A stretch of DNA of 15,197 nt from an uncultured Allobaculum sp. (GCA_910579655.1 CAJTVE010000065.1:1-15197); one strand, 5' to 3'; shown: positions 1-7,197, counted from the stretch's first letter. Program-made: numbers and translations. Notes: generated by a model from the sequence alone, not told the origin.

Positions 1-250
1 TAAGGGGGATGCGGTAGGCCAGTACTGCGATACTGGGCTGTATCCCATAAAATTTGGATTTGGATTCCCTTCGGGGAATTTTGGTCCTCAAAGCGGGGCT
101 TAGATAAGGATCTTGTATCTTAACCCTTCCCCCGCCGGCTAATGCCGAACACTGTTCGCAGACAGGGATGTAACCGTTTTATCCTATCAGGGATAAAACA
201 ACCTCATTTAACGAAGGGGAGCTGTCTTAGAATGCTGATTGGGGGAAAAT
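1..250 (+). ncRNA. Candidate structured RNA, class not recognised
   Basis: This stretch holds a series of well-paired stem-loops and no convincing ORF. Stems seen: CCAGTA/TACTGG at about 20-37, flanked by GGGAT/ATCCC; a UUCG-type tetraloop hairpin with GATTCCC/GGGAATT at about 63-80; GCGGGG (93-98) with CCCCGC (130-135), enclosing TTAGATA/TATCTTAA; GGC/GCC around 138-147; CGAAC/GTTCG around 147-159; a perfect 9-bp GTTTTATCC/GGATAAAAC stem at about 176-199; and AGACAG/CTGTCT as an outer pair near 159-227. I looked for signatures of RNase P RNA, tmRNA, SRP RNA, T-box and the common riboswitches (TPP, FMN, cobalamin, lysine, M-box) and saw none. Strand is uncertain because stems read on both; + is assumed from the downstream genes. 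The 5' end may lie outside the window. Confidence 0.35.
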
Positions 251-602
251 CGTTTGAATCATCTTAAATAAATTTGATTTAAGGTTTCGACAACATGACA
301 GGAGGATTGAAAAGGCTTTGGAAGGAAAAAAGAGAATTTCAGGTTTTTGAAGAGAGAAGAAGAGAACTTGCTGTCATTGATTTGCTTCTCTCTGGTAAAC
401 ACGAACAGGCATTTGTGAAGAAATTGAAAACGAAAAGATGTGTGAAATTTTGGAAAGTCGAATGGACTGGGTACGGCTTTCAGGCGTAGACTTTCTGAAA
501 AATGAATCGGATTGGGTGCCAATAGGATAAAAAAAGGATACAAAACCCGGTTTAGAAAGCCAAAAAGGACGATATCGTGAGTCCTGTGTAATCCGCAAGA
601 CA
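251..602. other. Gap before the LCP gene, nothing firm
   Basis: Purine-rich, AT-leaning DNA between the stem-loop region and the LCP promoter. Small open frames exist on both strands (for example ATG at 295 on + and a 114-codon frame on -), but none has a ribosome binding site, a recognisable domain or a convincing composition. No terminator with a U-tail was seen. Confidence 0.5.
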
Positions 603-631
603 TTGCTTTTAGCTTTTGTGTTCTTTATTAT
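603..631 (+). promoter_or_regulatory. Promoter of the LCP gene
   Basis: A -35 box TTGCTT (603-608) and a -10 box TATTAT (626-631) are separated by exactly 17 bases. Transcription would start near 638, followed by a ribosome binding site at 649-654 and the ATG at 663, giving a leader of about 25 nt. The upstream in-frame TTG at 603 is part of the -35 box, so it cannot be the translation start. Confidence 0.6.
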
Positions 632-662
632 TAACGATGGATTTCTCTGGAGGTACGAAAGT

Positions 663-2657
663 ATGGCGACTGGAAGGACATCGAGAGGATCAGGAGCTGG
701 ATACGGATCTGATCCTTATTATCAACAGGGAGCAAGAACGTCCAATCGTTCGAATGCTTCACGAATGAATGCCTATTCCACTTCGGGCTCTTCCGGTTCT
801 GGAAGACGGCCTGCAAGTTCAAAAAAATCGAAAAAACAAAACCGCAGGCGAAGGCCAGGCCCACTTTCGTGGCTGTTATGGCTGGCATCAGTTGCCGGCG
901 TCGTGTGGTTTTTATATCAGCTCATCCGGATTAATATTCTGCCGGGGCAGCTATTGCTTTTGCTTTGCGGGATCCTGGTGGTGTTAACAACCCTGCTCAG
1001 TATGATCTGGCTGGTTTACACCCGTCGCAGGTTTACCAAATTCATCATGGGCTTTCTTGTCTGTGCTATTGGAGCTGGAAGCTTTGTTGGCGGCGGAATG
1101 TTGCAGAGTACGGATGACATGTTCTCACAGGTGACCAACCTGACCGATAAACAGGTGAACTCGGTAACGGTTTATGCGATGAAAGATTCGCAGCTGACAG
1201 AACCTAAGCAGCTTGGTTCCTCAACCATTCTTGGGACTGCATCGGCTGTGGATCTGACGGGAACAACCGGCATGCTCAATGAGCTTGAAAAGGCTGGCGC
1301 AAGCCCGCAGATCGTGAATTATGACAATGTGTATGAGCTGGTTGATGCGCTTTATAACGGTGAAGTGAATGCGATTGCTTTTCCGGAAATCGCCCATGAC
1401 GCGCTGTATGAGCAGGCCAATGACTACAATAAATACAACGCGCTGACGACATTCACCAATGTGGTTGATAATTATCTGTATTACACGGACCGCGATCCAT
1501 CGTCGATTAACCGTCCGGATCCGGTCGCCAATATCATGACGGATCCATTTATCGTCCTTGTCTCCGCAAACGACAGTTATGGAACCATCGGAAGCAACTC
1601 GCGATCTGACGTGAACATGCTGGTTGCTGTCAATCCAAAAACCGCTCAGGTTTTAATGATCAACATTCCGCGTGATTCTTACTTGCCAGTTTCCTGTAAG
1701 AAGAACCAGACGGCTTGTGAGATGGTTTCCGGAATGGAAGACAAACTGACGCATACGGGCCTGTTTGGCATTGGCACAACGGAAAGTACAGTTGAAGACG
1801 CCTTTGGCATTACAATCAACTACTACGTGCGCGTCAATTTCTCCTCACTGATCAATATCGTGGATGCGGTGGGTGGAATTGATGTGGAAGTAGAACCGGG
1901 CCTGGAAGTCGAAACCTTCTATGCCAATGGTACTGAAGGGGTGCACGCGGGAACCAACCATCTTGATGGGGAACGGGCTCTGGCTTTTGCCCGTGAACGT
2001 CATGCCTATGTGGATGGCGACATGCAGCGTATCCGCAACCAGTCGATTGTATTAAAGGCCCTGCTGAAATCTCTGCTATCGCCAACGATGGTTGTGCGCT
2101 ATCCAGAGGTCATGAAAGCCTTGTCGACCGCGTTTGATACAAATATGAGTGCCAATGAGATCAAGTCGCTGCTGACCTTAGAAGTTTCGCGTTTCCCCCG
2201 CTGGAATTTCCAGTCCTATGCGTTGGTCGGTGAGCCGACCGAAGCTTGGAGCCCATCGGCTGGACAGAACCTGTCAGTAACGATGCTCAACGATGCAGAG
2301 ATTCAGAAAGCGGACGCCCTCATCCGTCAGGTGGAAGAGGGTCAGACCATCAATCTGACTGAAGCCGATCAGCCGGTTGAAACCGATGAGTATGAAACCA
2401 ACGTCAATCACAATTACATTGACAATGAAGTTGATCATACAGATCTTTACAACCAGGATGGTACGGTTACCCAGCCGATTCAAAGCGATCCGTATGGCGG
2501 CCAGTACAACGACAGTGTGTATGACCCGTATGGAGGGTATGGCGGCGATGAAGACTCCGGCGGCCATGGAACGTATACGGATCCATATTCTTCCTATGAG
2601 CAGCCATCAGCGGCGTATGAAGATCCATATGGCCAGCTGAATTCACCATACGAATAA
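663..2657 (+). CDS. LytR-CpsA-Psr (LCP) family cell wall polymer ligase
   Basis: LCP proteins transfer undecaprenyl-pyrophosphate-linked glycopolymers onto peptidoglycan at the outer face of the membrane. The 664-residue product starts at ATG 663, behind GGAGGT at 649-654. It has a Ser/Arg/Lys-rich cytoplasmic N-terminus, three membrane segments (about residues 68-88, 95-119 and 127-146), an extracellular accessory region (about 150-285), the LCP domain (about 294-470) and a low-complexity tail (about 575-664). LCP hallmarks are visible: SRSDVNMLV with Arg314, INIPRDSY with Arg337, VDAVGGIDV, and LDGERALAFARERH followed by GDMQRIRNQ, which supply the conserved arginines and acidic residues. 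The tail carries four DPY motifs (Asp609, 621, 640 and 654) and is rich in Gly, Tyr and Asp; a similar SDPYY lies near residue 17. The gene has its own promoter and a terminator at 2782. The nearby rhamnose and glycosyltransferase genes suggest its substrate is a rhamnose-containing polymer (inference). Confidence 0.92.
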   Translation: MATGRTSRGSGAGYGSDPYYQQGARTSNRSNASRMNAYSTSGSSGSGRRPASSKKSKKQNRRRRPGPLSWLLWLASVAGVVWFLYQLIRINILPGQLLLLLCGILVVLTTLLSMIWLVYTRRRFTKFIMGFLVCAIGAGSFVGGGMLQSTDDMFSQVTNLTDKQVNSVTVYAMKDSQLTEPKQLGSSTILGTASAVDLTGTTGMLNELEKAGASPQIVNYDNVYELVDALYNGEVNAIAFPEIAHDALYEQANDYNKYNALTTFTNVVDNYLYYTDRDPSSINRPDPVANIMTDPFIVLVSANDSYGTIGSNSRSDVNMLVAVNPKTAQVLMINIPRDSYLPVSCKKNQTACEMVSGMEDKLTHTGLFGIGTTESTVEDAFGITINYYVRVNFSSLINIVDAVGGIDVEVEPGLEVETFYANGTEGVHAGTNHLDGERALAFARERHAYVDGDMQRIRNQSIVLKALLKSLLSPTMVVRYPEVMKALSTAFDTNMSANEIKSLLTLEVSRFPRWNFQSYALVGEPTEAWSPSAGQNLSVTMLNDAEIQKADALIRQVEEGQTINLTEADQPVETDEYETNVNHNYIDNEVDHTDLYNQDGTVTQPIQSDPYGGQYNDSVYDPYGGYGGDEDSGGHGTYTDPYSSYEQPSAAYEDPYGQLNSPYE

Positions 2658-2781
2658 GCAGCATCAAATCGTTTGGATGGGATTTAACAGTTGCTGCAAA
2701 ATAAAATTCAAACCAATTGTCGATCGTTTTGGTAAGATCACGGGCTTGAATTACAGCAGATATAAAATCTGATAGACTACA

Positions 2782-2805
2782 GGGGAACTTTGCTTCCCCT
2801 TTTTT
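2782..2805 (+). terminator. Intrinsic terminator after the LCP gene
   Basis: Perfect 6-bp stem GGGGAA/TTCCCC with a 6-nt loop, followed by six T. It lies 124 bp past the LCP stop codon, so the LCP transcript appears to end before the peptidase gene. Confidence 0.8.
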
Positions 2806-2991
2806 AATGCCCACAGGGTATGTTTGAGTCCTTGAAGGATTCGTCCCTGAATCAATCCCGCTCCCACTACACCTGGCCTTAGAAGCAAAAAACGAAGAAA
2901 CGATGAGTCGAAAACAAGAAAACAAGAAAACAAGAAAAGACACAAAAATGAAATATAGAAACCGAAATTGGAAAGAAACGGAGGAACCAGA
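2806..2991. other. Gap before the peptidase gene
   Basis: After the terminator the DNA holds a small inverted repeat TCCTT-G-AAGGA (2829-2839) and then becomes strongly A-rich from about 2880 to the peptidase start. I saw no promoter with good -35 and -10 boxes, so the promoter of the next gene is not located. Confidence 0.4.
2911..2940 (+). repeat. 8-bp tandem repeat AAAACAAG, three copies
   Basis: Three exact copies of AAAACAAG at 2911-2918, 2919-2926 and 2927-2934, then a partial fourth (AAAAGA). It sits in the 5' flank of the peptidase gene, about 50 bp before its start codon. Confidence 0.85.
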
Positions 2992-4029
2992 ATGCCAAAT
3001 TCTACCCAGCCCTCAAGAAGACCTTTAACGCCTGCTCAAAAAGCAGCCCGCAAAAGACGACGCCAAAAAATCAGACGACGCCGGATGATGCTTGTATTTG
3101 GCGGCGGACTGGTTGTGGTTTTGCTTTTGATCGCCCTGATTACGTTCTGCCTGCAGCAGTTTTACTTCATTCCGAAACAGAAAGCCGAAATTGCCAGACA
3201 GGAAAGCATTGCCTATGAACAATCTGTCCAGCACCAGCAAGAACTCCAAAGCGAAATCAGCCAGATCCAGAACCAGCAGCCAAGCGGTGATATCGCCCAG
3301 GAAACCCTGGACGCCTTAAAATCCAGTGCTCTGGAAGGATACTCCACCGATGCCCAGGGAAATATCAGTGAAACCAATTCAACCACTGCCACGCAGGCTA
3401 AGTATTTCCTGGACCATATCAGTGAATATGATAACGATATTCTGTTGTTCTATCTCAATAACACGGAACGCTATGACTTTGTCAAAGCCTATCCCGAGCG
3501 CAACCAGTACCAGAACCCGCCAGAAAAACTCAGCGAATCCCTGACGGATATGCCGGCCCTCTATCAGTGGTCACTGGACTGGGGGTATCTGCCTTATGGT
3601 GACAGCACAATGTACTATGCGGGATGCGCACCAACGAGTCTGAGCATGGTGTTCAGCTATCTTCTGCAAGATCCAACCATTACGCCAGCTGTTTTAAAAA
3701 GCTATGCGGAAAACAACGGCTTTTATGTCAGCGGAGCCGGCAGTGCTCATGATCTGCTCAGTGCAGCGGCGACGGAATATGGTCTGAACGTTGAGACGAT
3801 TCCAGTGGATCAGGAGTCAATTTCCCAGGCGCTCAATGAAGGCAAGAAGCTGATCTTCAACATGGTCCCGGGTAAATTCACCCAGGTCGGCCACTTCATG
3901 GTGGCAGCGAAAGAAAAAGATGGCAAGCTGGTCATTCATGATCCAAACAACATCTCCCGCACAGAGCAGCTGTGGGACTACGATGACGTTCTGCCCGAAA
4001 CCGCCATCGTCTGGTCGTACTGGAAATAG
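2992..4029 (+). CDS. Membrane-anchored C39-like cysteine peptidase
   Basis: The 345-residue product starts at ATG 2992 behind GGAGG (2980-2984); an upstream in-frame TTG at 2968 lacks such a site. A very basic N-terminus (Arg/Lys cluster, residues 15-31) is followed by one membrane helix (about 33-55), so the rest should be extracellular. A Gln/Glu-rich, probably coiled-coil stretch (about 62-96) links to the C-terminal domain. That domain resembles Peptidase_C39_2 papain-like enzymes: YAGCAPTSLSMVF gives the catalytic Cys212, VGHFMVA gives His301, and IHDPNN gives Asp317 as the third residue. The ABC transporter normally fused to bacteriocin-processing C39 peptidases is absent, so a surface role such as processing wall proteins or peptides is more likely than bacteriocin export. 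Its position next to an LCP ligase suggests a cell envelope function, but the substrate is unknown. Confidence 0.82.
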   Translation: MPNSTQPSRRPLTPAQKAARKRRRQKIRRRRMMLVFGGGLVVVLLLIALITFCLQQFYFIPKQKAEIARQESIAYEQSVQHQQELQSEISQIQNQQPSGDIAQETLDALKSSALEGYSTDAQGNISETNSTTATQAKYFLDHISEYDNDILLFYLNNTERYDFVKAYPERNQYQNPPEKLSESLTDMPALYQWSLDWGYLPYGDSTMYYAGCAPTSLSMVFSYLLQDPTITPAVLKSYAENNGFYVSGAGSAHDLLSAAATEYGLNVETIPVDQESISQALNEGKKLIFNMVPGKFTQVGHFMVAAKEKDGKLVIHDPNNISRTEQLWDYDDVLPETAIVWSYWK

Positions 4030-4054
4030 CCAGAACGAAAAACAGCAGAGCAGA

Positions 4055-4121
4055 CTTTGATCATCCACCCGCATACAGTTTGGCCATCCATCTGCATAAA
4101 CTTTGATCATCCACCAGCATA
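4055..4121 (+). repeat. 23-bp tandem repeat, three copies
   Basis: Three units begin at 4055, 4078 and 4101, an exact period of 23 bp. Units 1 and 3 share CTTTGATCATCCACC then GCATA; the middle unit is diverged (GTTTGGCCATCCATC). The array lies between the peptidase stop codon and its terminator, so it would be transcribed in the 3' UTR. Further GATCAT words occur just downstream (4134 and about 4160). Confidence 0.85.
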
Positions 4122-4183
4122 AAAAGGACCAAGATCATTGAATCATGGAAAGGATTGAGATCATCGAAATCCTCTGCTTTTTG

Positions 4184-4225
4184 AAGAAGGAAGAACCCGC
4201 TTACAGGCTTCTTCCTTCTTTTTTT
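4184..4225 (+). terminator. Intrinsic terminator of the peptidase transcript
   Basis: Perfect 12-bp stem AAGAAGGAAGAA (4184-4195) with TTCTTCCTTCTT (4209-4220), loop of 13 nt, and a run of seven T. It cleanly separates the peptidase unit from the next promoter. Confidence 0.9.
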
Positions 4226-4258
4226 GCGTTATGGCCGGCTGCATCCTGATGGCAGAGT

Positions 4259-4287
4259 TTGGAAAAGTGGGCGGGATTTCCTATAAT
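4259..4287 (+). promoter_or_regulatory. Strong housekeeping promoter
   Basis: The -35 box TTGGAA (4259-4264), a 17-bp spacer and a consensus -10 box TATAAT (4282-4287) make this the best promoter in the window. The predicted start of transcription (about 4294) falls within a few bases of the ATG at 4297, so the first frame would be leaderless, while the glycosyltransferase at 4420 would have a leader of about 125 nt. Confidence 0.8.
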
Positions 4288-4296
4288 AGTCTCGAT

Positions 4297-4401
4297 ATGA
4301 CAAAAAAGGCCTTGTTAAGCAAATTAAAATATTTCTTATGGATTTCAGTGTTTATTCTGACGAGCTTTCTGGTCGGTCTAGCGGTTTATTTTCGCACTTA
4401 G
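4297..4401 (+). CDS. Possible leaderless small membrane peptide (34 aa)
   Basis: The frame ATG 4297 to TAG 4401 encodes 34 residues: a basic start (MTKKALLSKLKY), one hydrophobic helix of about 20 residues, and a short YFRT end. This is the pattern of a single-span N-in membrane peptide. No ribosome binding site fits between the -10 box and the ATG, so translation would have to be leaderless, or begin at a later codon such as the TTG at 4312. It ends 18 bp before the glycosyltransferase start, so it could act as a translated leader or as a membrane partner of that enzyme. I do not recognise a family. A chance frame in a leader is the alternative, although the charge and hydrophobicity pattern argues for a real product. 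Confidence 0.5.
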   Translation: MTKKALLSKLKYFLWISVFILTSFLVGLAVYFRT

Positions 4402-4419
4402 ATAGAAGAGGTCGCCTTT

Positions 4420-5568
4420 ATGAATACATCCCAAAGAAAACCGATACGTACTGCGATCCTGTGCATCAGTGACGTCTATCTTTCCCGTGGTCTGCAGCTG
4501 CAGGCGTTTTATGAAGCACGCGGGGAGGAAGTTATCATTCTGACACCGGATTTTTCGCATCGCCATAAAGCCCCCATTGCGCCTGCTTCCAGAAAGCGGG
4601 GCGTAGACTATCTGCACCATCGGCCGTATCAGAAAAATCTTTCCTGGCAGCGGCTGCTTGGCCATGCCGAATTTGCCAGAGATGCCCGCAAGTATCTGGA
4701 AGCCTGGAAGCCTGACCGGATTCATGCGCTGGTGCCAGCCAATACGATTGCCCGTGAAATGGACAAGTATAAAAAAGAACATCCAGAAGTGCTGCTGTAC
4801 TTTGATCTCATTGACTTATGGCCAGAATCTCTGCCCGTAAAAGGCTTTGAGAAAACACCGCCGGCCTGGATCTGGAAACATCTGCGCAATGCGCATCTGT
4901 CTGCCGCAAACAAAGTCTTTGCGGAATGCGGCCTGTTTGCAAGTCGAATTGAGCAGCAGACGGGAATCCGTCCACAAATCCTGTACTGGTCCATTCCCGA
5001 TGACAAGACCGATTCGAAACTGAATCTTCCTGCCAATCGGCTTTCTTTGTGTTATCTAGGCTCCGTCAATAACATCATTGACCTTGAGGCTATGCAGGCC
5101 TTTCTTTCCTTACTGGCAAGCCGCATGCCTGTTGATCTGCATGTGATTGCCAACGGGGAAAAGAAAGAGGAAATGGTTGAAAAGCTCTCTGGCATTGTCC
5201 ATGTGATTGACCATGGTCTGGTCTATGATCCCCAGGCCAAGCAGGATATCTTTGACGCCTGCCATTTTGGCCTCAATCTCATGAAGCCGGAAGTGGTCAT
5301 TGGCCTTTCGATGAAGTCTTTGGACTATCTCAAAGGCGGCCTGCCGATTATCAACTCTTTACAGGGGGATCTGCATGACTGGATCGACACCAGCAAGTGC
5401 GGCATCAACATTGACCATGATGACCTTGAACTTGCCGCCAGACAGGTTCTTGAATCGCTCAAAGAAGAAAACTTGCAGATGCGGGCCAATGCGCGCAGAC
5501 TGTATACACAAACGCTTTCAATCGATGCGTTTGAAAGCCGTTTAAATAAGATTCTGACAAGCCGGTAA
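4420..5568 (+). CDS. GT-B fold (GT4-like) glycosyltransferase
   Basis: The 382-residue product starts at ATG 4420 behind GAAGAGG (4405-4411). It has the two-lobed GT-B layout without membrane helices. The N-terminal lobe includes ILCISDVYLSRGLQLQAFYEARG, a pattern like the acceptor-side loop of these enzymes, and YFDLIDLWPES at about 127-137, which resembles the DLWPES motif of GT4 enzymes such as the WbuB-like group. The C-terminal lobe begins near residue 206 (LSLCYLGSVNN) and contains GLNLMK and GLSMKSLDYLKGGLPII (about 284-311), where a donor-binding Glu/Lys region is expected. It would add a sugar from a nucleotide donor to a lipid-linked glycan at the inner membrane face. Donor and acceptor cannot be read from sequence. 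It is transcribed from the promoter at 4259 and ends in a terminator that contains its stop codon, so it is monocistronic apart from the small upstream frame. Confidence 0.85.
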   Translation: MNTSQRKPIRTAILCISDVYLSRGLQLQAFYEARGEEVIILTPDFSHRHKAPIAPASRKRGVDYLHHRPYQKNLSWQRLLGHAEFARDARKYLEAWKPDRIHALVPANTIAREMDKYKKEHPEVLLYFDLIDLWPESLPVKGFEKTPPAWIWKHLRNAHLSAANKVFAECGLFASRIEQQTGIRPQILYWSIPDDKTDSKLNLPANRLSLCYLGSVNNIIDLEAMQAFLSLLASRMPVDLHVIANGEKKEEMVEKLSGIVHVIDHGLVYDPQAKQDIFDACHFGLNLMKPEVVIGLSMKSLDYLKGGLPIINSLQGDLHDWIDTSKCGINIDHDDLELAARQVLESLKEENLQMRANARRLYTQTLSIDAFESRLNKILTSR

Positions 5569-5584
5569 TTTACCGGCTTGTTTT
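5557..5584 (+). terminator. Terminator overlapping the glycosyltransferase stop codon
   Basis: A 12-bp inverted repeat ACAAGCCGGTAA (5557-5568) and TTACCGGCTTGT (5570-5581) around a single T, then TTTT. The left arm contains the last codons and the TAA stop, so a ribosome reaching the stop codon would occlude the hairpin. Confidence 0.75.
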
Positions 5585-5656
5585 CAATCTTGTTTTAATA
5601 AACAAGACCTAGAGTCATCAACAGTCCTCAGAAACGACATGCCAAAGGATCTGAAA

Positions 5657-5704
5657 ACGATAAATACCACTGTAAAACAAACGATAAATACCACTGTAAA
5701 ACAG
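5657..5704 (+). repeat. 24-bp tandem repeat, two copies
   Basis: Two adjacent units (5657-5680 and 5681-5704), identical except for the last base, each beginning ACGATAAATACCACTG. They lie in the 564-bp gap between two glycosyltransferase genes. Confidence 0.9.
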
Positions 5705-5715
5705 AGGATATTCTT

Positions 5716-5795
5716 TGCGTATCCGATAAAAAACGGCCTGATCCGGATAAGAATGGACAGGAACAGGAACAGGAACAAAAGGATTCGGATACGCA
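5716..5795. repeat. 10-bp inverted repeat enclosing a hexamer array
   Basis: TGCGTATCCG (5716-5725) and CGGATACGCA (5786-5795) are perfect reverse complements, separated by 60 nt. The loop holds the palindrome ATCCGGAT (5741-5748) and three copies of a GGAACA hexamer (about 5758-5776). It could fold as a long hairpin in RNA. Confidence 0.7.
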
Positions 5796-5828
5796 GATCG
5801 AAAGAAAATCAGATTTGAAATTGCATTC

Positions 5829-5900
5829 CAGATCAAAAACCAATGTTCAGATCACAAACCCATATTCAGATCACAAACCCATATTCAGATCACAAACTGG
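5829..5900 (+). repeat. 19-bp tandem repeat, nearly four copies
   Basis: Units start at 5829, 5848, 5867 and 5886, a strict 19-bp period. The two central units are identical (CAGATCACAAACCCATATT), the first is diverged and the last is cut short. The array contains a GATCA word in every unit. Confidence 0.9.
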
Positions 5901-6132
5901 ATCCCAGACCGGCCTGGTCTGCCGCTTTTTTAAGCCTGGCCAGACACAAATGCATAAGGGGCTGGCTTTGCCTCAATAAAAAAACAAAAATGACTGAAGT
6001 CCTATACGCGACATCATTCATATTCAATTTAAAGGAGTCAAAGCCAGAAGCATTTCGAGCCTGAATTCATGACCGAATTCAAATCAGGATTCAATTTCCT
6101 TTGGAACATGTCCATGAGGGGAGGGGAACCGG
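5901..6132. other. Gap before the second glycosyltransferase
   Basis: Contains a perfect 7-bp inverted repeat TGAATTC/GAATTCA with a 6-nt loop (6062-6081) and the ribosome binding site of the next gene. A 73-codon frame from 5843 arises from the tandem array and lacks a ribosome binding site. No clear promoter was found. Confidence 0.4.
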
Positions 6133-7095
6133 ATGAAAACAGAAAAGATCAGTTGTGCACTTACAACCTGGAATTCCAATGCATATCTTGAAAAACAGCT
6201 GGACAGTCTGAACAGTCAGAGTGTCCCGTTCGATGAAGTCATCATTGTGGATGATGCCTCCACCAATGACACCGTGCAAAGGCTGCACGCCTATATTGAA
6301 AAACATCATCTGAAAAACTGGAGGGTGATTGTTCACCCGGCCAATCAGGGCTTTATTTCGACCTTTCAGGACGCTTTAGCCGCCACAAGCGGAGACTTGA
6401 TCTTTTTGTGCGACCATGATGATCTGTGGTACCCCGATAAAGTCGAGATCATGTCCAAGCAATTTGATGTCAGACCCGGCCTGCAGGTTCTGGCCTGCAG
6501 CTTTGATCTGATTGATGGAGCAGACAGAAAAATTGAAGATAAGGTATCCAGCCATCATGGAAACCACAATCTCATCCGCAAGCCTGTCATTCCCGGCGGA
6601 TTTACGCCAATCACATTTGAAGATCTGATGGGCTATAACTTTGCCCCGGGCTGCACCCTGGCTTTAACCAGAGAGATTAAAGACCAGTATCTGAACAGGG
6701 CAGTGGATCTGAAGCTGCCGCATGACTGGGCGATCAGTGCGATTGCGGCCATTCAAAATGGTCTGGGGTATCTCGACCAGCCCTTAATCGGGTATCGCCA
6801 GCATGGAACCAACACCCTGGGGCTTGCGCGCCGGACTTCTTACGTGACTCGCACACAGACGGCCCTTTTAGAAGCCGAACAGAAAAAGTCACTTTCGACC
6901 CTGGCTAAACGATTTCATGCTTCCAGCTGGCAGCAGGTGCGGATGAATAAAGTCGCCAACATGTATGCGCGTCGGGCGAGAAGTCTGAAAAAACGAAATC
7001 CGATGGTTCTTCTGCCTTTGTTTTTTGCCCCGGTTCCAAAGGGATTTCGTCTGACTCTGGGCATGGATCTGAAAACGATGATGGAAAAGAAATGA
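6133..7095 (+). CDS. Family 2 glycosyltransferase, rhamnosyltransferase-like
   Basis: The 320-residue product starts at ATG 6133 behind a strong GGGGAGGGG (about 6117-6125). It shows the GT-A fold signatures of GT2: CALTTWNSNAYLEKQLDSLNSQ (8-29) at the start of the Rossmann-like core, IIVDDAS (37-43) for nucleotide binding, LCDHDDLWYPDK (92-103) as the metal-binding DxD region, APGCTLALTR (171-180), LPHDWA (195-200) with the probable catalytic Asp, and YRQHGTNTLG (221-230). The combination DHDDLW...HDW...YRQHG is typical of the subgroup that includes rhamnan and O-antigen rhamnosyltransferases. With the dTDP-rhamnose genes downstream, dTDP-L-rhamnose is a plausible donor (inference). No membrane helix is obvious; a basic C-terminus with a short hydrophobic patch (LLPLFFAPVP) may bind the membrane. 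The gene stands alone, with gaps of over 500 bp on each side. Confidence 0.88.
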   Translation: MKTEKISCALTTWNSNAYLEKQLDSLNSQSVPFDEVIIVDDASTNDTVQRLHAYIEKHHLKNWRVIVHPANQGFISTFQDALAATSGDLIFLCDHDDLWYPDKVEIMSKQFDVRPGLQVLACSFDLIDGADRKIEDKVSSHHGNHNLIRKPVIPGGFTPITFEDLMGYNFAPGCTLALTREIKDQYLNRAVDLKLPHDWAISAIAAIQNGLGYLDQPLIGYRQHGTNTLGLARRTSYVTRTQTALLEAEQKKSLSTLAKRFHASSWQQVRMNKVANMYARRARSLKKRNPMVLLPLFFAPVPKGFRLTLGMDLKTMMEKK

Positions 7096-7105
7096 CTTCG
7101 CAACA

Positions 7106-7147
7106 CAGGAAGAAAAAAGCAGGAAGAAAAAAACAGGAAGAAAAGGG
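7106..7147 (+). repeat. 14-bp tandem repeat, three copies
   Basis: Units starting with CAGGAAGAAAA at 7106, 7120 and 7134, a strict 14-bp period with small differences. They begin 10 bp after the stop codon of the preceding glycosyltransferase. Confidence 0.85.
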
Positions 7148-7155
7148 GTTTGGGC

Positions 7156-7197
7156 AAAATTCAGGTCAGTTTCTGACTTCCCATCTTCCTGAATTTG
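7156..7197. other. Nested stem-loop after the glycosyltransferase
   Basis: Outer arms AAATTCAGG (7157-7165) and CCTGAATTT (7188-7196) enclose an inner hairpin GTCAG-TTT-CTGAC (7165-7177). There is no T-run after it, so it is not a typical intrinsic terminator; it may stabilise a 3' end or be a weak stop. Confidence 0.4.

Noticed and set aside
259..603. 114-codon minus-strand frame and a 64-codon plus-strand frame in the same gap
   Set aside because: Neither has a ribosome binding site or recognisable domain, and the residue make-up (Phe/Ser/Lys-rich on minus) reflects the purine-rich DNA.
2467..2943. 158-codon minus-strand frame over the LCP tail and the following gap
   Set aside because: It runs antisense to the LCP gene and across its terminator, with no start signal or family resemblance.
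4055..5900. Tandem arrays considered as CRISPR arrays
   Set aside because: Repeats are directly adjacent without unique spacers, units are only 19-24 bp, and no cas gene is present.
5584..6064. Several frames on both strands in the gap between the first two glycosyltransferases
   Set aside because: Their sequences repeat because they are read through tandem arrays, and none has a ribosome binding site.
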